Assembly (NCBI GenBank): GCA_013398615.1
Contig: VZSR01002420.1
Location: 149,613 to 213,612 of the forward strand
DNA from: Brachypodius melanocephalos
Taxonomy: Eukaryota; Chordata; Aves; Passeriformes; Pycnonotidae
DNA: 64,000 nt
Direction: 5' to 3'
Below, one piece after another: positions 59,501 through 64,000 of this stretch (position 1 is the stretch's first letter; each line of letters begins with the position of its first letter). The position numbers and the translations under genes are program-made. The notes under the pieces are model-generated. The model saw nothing but the letters and a program-made list of their open reading frames with translations, did not search any database and was not told where the DNA came from.

Positions 59501-62500
59501 CACTGTCAGACAGAAGCAATGAAAACTACACCAGGCAAATAATTTAAAAATGGATGGGAAGTCAACAACATCAAACATTTGAGCCATCTTTTTCAGAACA
59601 ACTCATTATGCCCATAGCAGGACTTCCAGAAAAGCTTTACTAAGGCCAATGCCAAACTCTTCTGAAAATCCCAGTATCCAGGGAACTGGCTTCTTACAGA
59701 GATGTGGGGAGGTGTCGCCACAATCTGTATCTACTTCACAGGCATCAGGCAATCATCCTCTGATCTTAGTGGTTCCTTAAATTGGAGCAGATCTCACCCC
59801 CGAAAATTTCAACTCTGTTTTATACTAAATATCAAAATTACAACCTCTTCTGTTTCTGAAACCTGGGACCACATTAGAAGGAGGTGTATTTATTCTTCAT
59901 GAATCCAGCACATTACAGATTGATTTTGACTTTTATCTCATTGTTAAAAAAACCCGAATCAACAAAAGAAGATGCTCAACAAACACTGGGTTCACTCTGC
60001 ATATCTGAACAGACAATTCTGGCTCCTGAAAATGAGGAGATGACTGGACATCTTTGTTCAGCACAGATGACAAGGAGACACTGAGGGATAGCAACCATCC
60101 ACACAATACCCATGTCAAACATAACCCAGTTAGATGGAGCAAATCACAATTATCTCAGAGGGATGATACACCAGACAGGAAAACAGGAGCAGTGAAACAA
60201 CATCAACTGCATGTTCACAACAGCACTACTGTCAACACACAAACCATCTTTGGAACACAGAATAATGTCACACGGCTGTTGCCATGGGGTGGCAGCACAC
60301 GGAGCCTGGCACCAGCTCACACCCAGTGGCTCTGATCCCTGTGTGTGCACGGCAGGGACAGGAGCAGGGAAGGGAATCAGCCCTTGCCAGTCTCACTGCC
60401 AGCATCTCTCTCCCATGTGGCTCCCAGTCCCTTCTCAGGGTCTTGAACACTGCATTCAACCACAGCAAGGTGACGACTCTGAACATGGCACATGCCTGGA
60501 GAGCCATCATCCTCACAGTTTGCTCTCTGTGAGCTGTTCCAAACACAGATCCCACCACAGCCCTACTTTCCAAACACACTTTGGGACTGGGCAACTTCTC
60601 TGAACCTTTGAGCTTTTTTGCATGCTACAGCATGCAAGAAACTTTTTTCTGGTCCTGGAACAGACTTGGTTTTAAGTCAAGTGATGACACATCTTACATC
60701 AACCAGGACTGGGGCTATTACATCAATGCCTGCAAGCAGGGCAGAAACTCCCAGTCTCTCCAGCACCAACAATAGGGAAAAATGTGGGGGAAAGTGCTCA
60801 GCCCCCTCAAACAAAACATGGCAGGCCTTGTGATCAGAGCAGTGGCTCATCTAGCCTCATACTTTCTTCTAACAAGGGTAAGGGGAGTTGCTATGCAGAG
60901 GAGACTGAATTAAAGAAGAATTAAAAGAAGAATTAAAAAATAAATTTAAAAGTGAAAAAAAATTTACATAGGCCAGCTATCCTTGCACTAGCACTGCCTG
61001 CACACTCAAGATGTGACATTTTGCACAGACAGTTTGTGAAAAGTAATTACCAAGGCAAGTAATTATTGGAGGCTGTCCCAGAGTTGTTATCACACCTGCT
61101 CTGACCAGGAAGGTGACAGACCTTGGGTCAGGACAGCCACCAAGGGTCAGAGCCTTGGTTTTATGTCTTGTTCTAAGGACACCAGCCCCATTTACTCCTG
61201 TGCTGGCTGCTGTCCCCTCCTGCCAACTCCCTGCCTGCTCACAACCAACCCACAGCATTATTCTGTATGTGCTCAGGGAGCTGCTCCTTCGGTGCTGTCT
61301 TCACTCTCCAGCTGCTGTTCTGGAAAAACCTTGGCTCTTCCACTGCCATCTTTTTGGGGACAGCTTCAGAAGCACACAGCACTCTGTTCTGATGGAGGCC
61401 CCACTGCTGGGTCATGACATTCCCAGCATTGTTCAGCCTACAAGGTCTGACACATTCCCAGGCTCAGGCTGAAGTTACTTTCAGAAGAGGCTTATACATT
61501 TTTACAAACACACACTGTGTCTCCAGCAGCTCGAGGATCAGGAGGCAAGATCCCATGGATACAGGAGGGAGTCATTTCCTCAGATGTGAATTCTAATCAC
61601 ACTAATGGCAAAGAAAGCACATCTTTTGCTTGGAGAATTAAAATTAACAAATGCAAGGGTTGTGTTTCACCTGTAGACATCTGTTACCTCTTCAACAAGA
61701 GGGCAGCTGGAGACAGCTGACCTTAAAATGCTGCTCATGATGAAGACATCTCATGACATGACACCATTTGGAGGAAATCCTCTCTCCACAGTAGCCAGCA
61801 AAGTCTCAAGGAAACTGATGAGAAATTTTCATCTTAGCACAGGCCATTTTTATTCCCCTGTATATAAAAGGATACCACAACTTGACTCATTTGTATTAAG
61901 AAAAAAAAAAAATTGAGGATTAAAAATTACAGGAATGGACATGAAACTTCTGTCTGCTTCCACACCAGCATCCTGTGCTTATTCAATCAGATAAAAATTG
62001 CTTGTTAGGGAATTTTACTAGCCAAATGCGTCAAACCCAAAAGTTTTCCATTATGCTGCAAGAACTGCATGAGACACACAAACAGCAAGTTGCTCAAGCA
62101 CAAGCATGCAAAGCTGACTGACTGCCATAAATATGTAACGCTCCTGTAACTTCCAGTGGTGATTTTTTCCTTTCTAAAAATCAAATTACATCTGAATATC
62201 CTGTATCTGTCTTCTCCTCCTCACTTGTGGGGTTTTGCTGCTACTCAGTGGCAGATTTAGGACTAATATGACCAAACCAGGGGAAGTACTTCCAGTAGTG
62301 CCGAGTGGTGCCTAACTTCATTCCCACTGAAATTCAGGGCAGCACTGCCACCTATTTCAGTAGCTGTACCATGCCTGGTCTCTTCTGAACTCCTCAGAGA
62401 TCCTCCACTTCACTACACACACAGACAGAGGCAGAAGATTCTCTTCTGACTCAACATCAGGGCTCAGACCAGAAATGCAGCCGACAGTTTTGTGGTGCCT

Positions 62501-64000
62501 CATATGCTCTTTTATGCTTTCATTAAATAATGTCGAGTTTGGGGATACATTTTCTTAAAATGCCATGCTTGCCCTCAGAATGGCAAGTTGTCCTACCCCA
62601 AATCAGGCCAGCAGTCTTCCCAAACACCTCAGTTAGAAATGCTGGATGTCACACACTGCACCAGTGGAAGGGCCAAGGCCAACACGTAGCATTTTTTGAT
62701 GTAGATAAGGTATCAAGTCCCCAGTACACATCTCTGCTGCCAAACTCCAGGGAAACCTTGGAGCTCTCTTCCTCCACAGCAAAGAGACACTAGGAAGCAG
62801 TCATTTAACTTGCAGCATCCTACTAAAAAAGCCTGATTTTCTGACCTGGAACTACTTTTATTACAGAGGAGGAAATTTTCACCCTAGTCCCTAAATTGCT
62901 GCCAAGCAGTGATGTTGAATGAGTGTTCTGGCCCTGGAATCTCTGGGAAGGAAACACTGCTCTGCTAGCCAACCCTCTGCTCACTGAGCCCTGCTAACTA
63001 TCAAAGGCTGGCATCAAAAGCTCCTTGGGCTGGATTCAAGCGAGCAAATGAGAATTAAAAAGCACTGGCGTGCAGCAGCAATTCCCTGGGCTGCCCACCA
63101 TGCAGGTCATGCCAGCTCTCAGGGGGAGCCGTGCTTTCCTGCAGAGACCAAACATGAGAAATCTCAGGCCAGAGACTTTCATCTAAAATTAGATCTTCAC
63201 ATCCTCTGAGCCACTCTAAATTGAGCCAAGAGAGACAGAGATAAGAGGAAGCACATCAAAGGCAAAGGGGAAGCAGAGTTTCAGAGCTGCAGAGATGATT
63301 TCTGACGATGCCCTGCTCCTGCCCCTCTGTACCGTGGGGGAGCTTCAGGAGAAGCTATCAATCACATCCCCTTGGCCCTGCCATCACCAGCTCATGAAAT
63401 CCAGGCTGCCTCTGCCTGGATGCACATGAATTTTCAGGAACATTCCCCAGAGCCAGCACTTTTGGCTGAGTATACAAAAGACTTTATTCCAGTTGGAATA
63501 GCAGAAATGTTCATATTGACAACTGCAGCAAATGTGAGATAAATAAAGCCAATAGAGCAATGGAAATTGTGGCTGACAGCAATTATTCCAGCCAATGGGA
63601 AGGAAATACAGATTCCCTGAACTCACCAGCAACCGAAGATTGCCTTAACATGTCGAACAGCTTACACATATTTTTAGATCAAAAGAGAAAACTGGAAGAT
63701 GCTTTGGCTTCTCTGAAATTTTTGATGCTTATGTGTCGCCTGTCTCAGCTCAGCTGGATCTCGCGTCACCACAAAACCACGGGCAGATTTCACTTCTCTC
63801 CCAGTGACCTCACTGCTGTCCTCAATCTGCATGCTGACTCGGGCTCTGGTGGGTTTTAAGTGCTCCATAAATGCCAAGACAGAATAAATGTCAATTTTAC
63901 CTCTTTTTTTAGGGACAAAGTAAAGAAATAGCACAGTTAAGCCATTAGCACAGCAGACCAGAGCCTTGTGTTCAGCAGGCAGCTCTGCCCTGAGGAAGAA
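56579..64000 (-). other. SCD5 intron 1 (partial)
   Basis: This begins at the CTTTCAG acceptor above 56578 and continues past the window. The first coding exon (N-terminus to Trp77 in human numbering) was not found on the minus strand, in keeping with the very long first intron of this gene. A faint LINE-like segment lies near 59155-59330. Nothing else was recognised. Confidence 0.7.
59155..59330 (+). mobile_element. Possible decayed LINE reverse-transcriptase fragment
   Basis: Plus-strand translation gives FLFNILINDLKQRQ, close to the LFNIFINDL block of CR1-type reverse transcriptases. After a frame change, GDDAIFGAAARELGKHRG follows, which could be the remains of the catalytic ADD box. The similarity is short and the family assignment uncertain. 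Confidence 0.3.

Noticed and set aside
56579..64000. SCD5 first coding exon
   Set aside because: No minus-strand segment encodes the expected N-terminus ending LLW before a donor. It must lie beyond the window.

Overview
The window is vertebrate nuclear DNA, and almost certainly from a bird. Its genes are split by GT-AG introns. Promoters sit in CpG islands. The recognisable interspersed repeats are CR1 LINEs, in most cases antisense to the + strand. One short element joins a tRNA-Ile-like head to a CR1 tail, the design described for TguSINE1 of songbirds, so a passerine is likely but not proven. From memory, the gene order is the conserved block of human 4q21 and chicken chromosome 4: HNRNPD(-), HNRNPDL(-), ENOPH1(+), TMEM150C(-), SCD5(-).

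Layout. 1-4760: 5' part of HNRNPD (three coding exons seen) and its CpG-island promoter. 4805-5275: a CR1 copy. 5885-9850: complete HNRNPDL, 301 codons in seven coding exons, with a long 3' UTR. 9771-10241: a compact head-to-head promoter shared with ENOPH1. 10242-18745: complete ENOPH1, 261 codons in six exons. ENOPH1 and TMEM150C then meet tail to tail, with opposed AATAAA signals 23 bases apart (18720-18754). 18735-39900: TMEM150C, 249 codons in seven coding exons, a large CR1 in one intron, and a probable non-coding first exon in a CpG island at 39430-40320. 40330-46780: gene-free spacer. 46780-64000: SCD5 3' UTR and its last four coding exons. Its first coding exon lies beyond the window. 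A 366-base run of N (51927-52292) is an assembly gap inside an SCD5 intron.

The five genes do not form a pathway. Two are paralogous RNA-binding proteins (AUF1/hnRNP D and hnRNP D-like). One is the methionine-salvage enolase-phosphatase, one a six-pass membrane protein linked to mechanosensitive currents, and one an ER delta-9 fatty acyl desaturase. The reconstructed lengths of HNRNPDL, ENOPH1, TMEM150C and the visible part of SCD5 equal the human lengths I recall, with all splice phases closing, so these models are firm.

The most interesting signals are non-coding. A perfect 19-bp inverted repeat in the HNRNPDL 3' UTR has one arm abutting a poly(A) signal. The HNRNPDL TATA box lies in a stretch that still resembles the human N-terminal extension codons but carries a stop here. 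Both HNRNPD and HNRNPDL carry a matching YY1 motif upstream and a CRE in intron 1. A 17-bp tandem duplication copies the SCD5 stop codon. A 23-nt repeat in the SCD5 3' UTR has an inverted partial copy nearby. I found no clear new multi-gene system.
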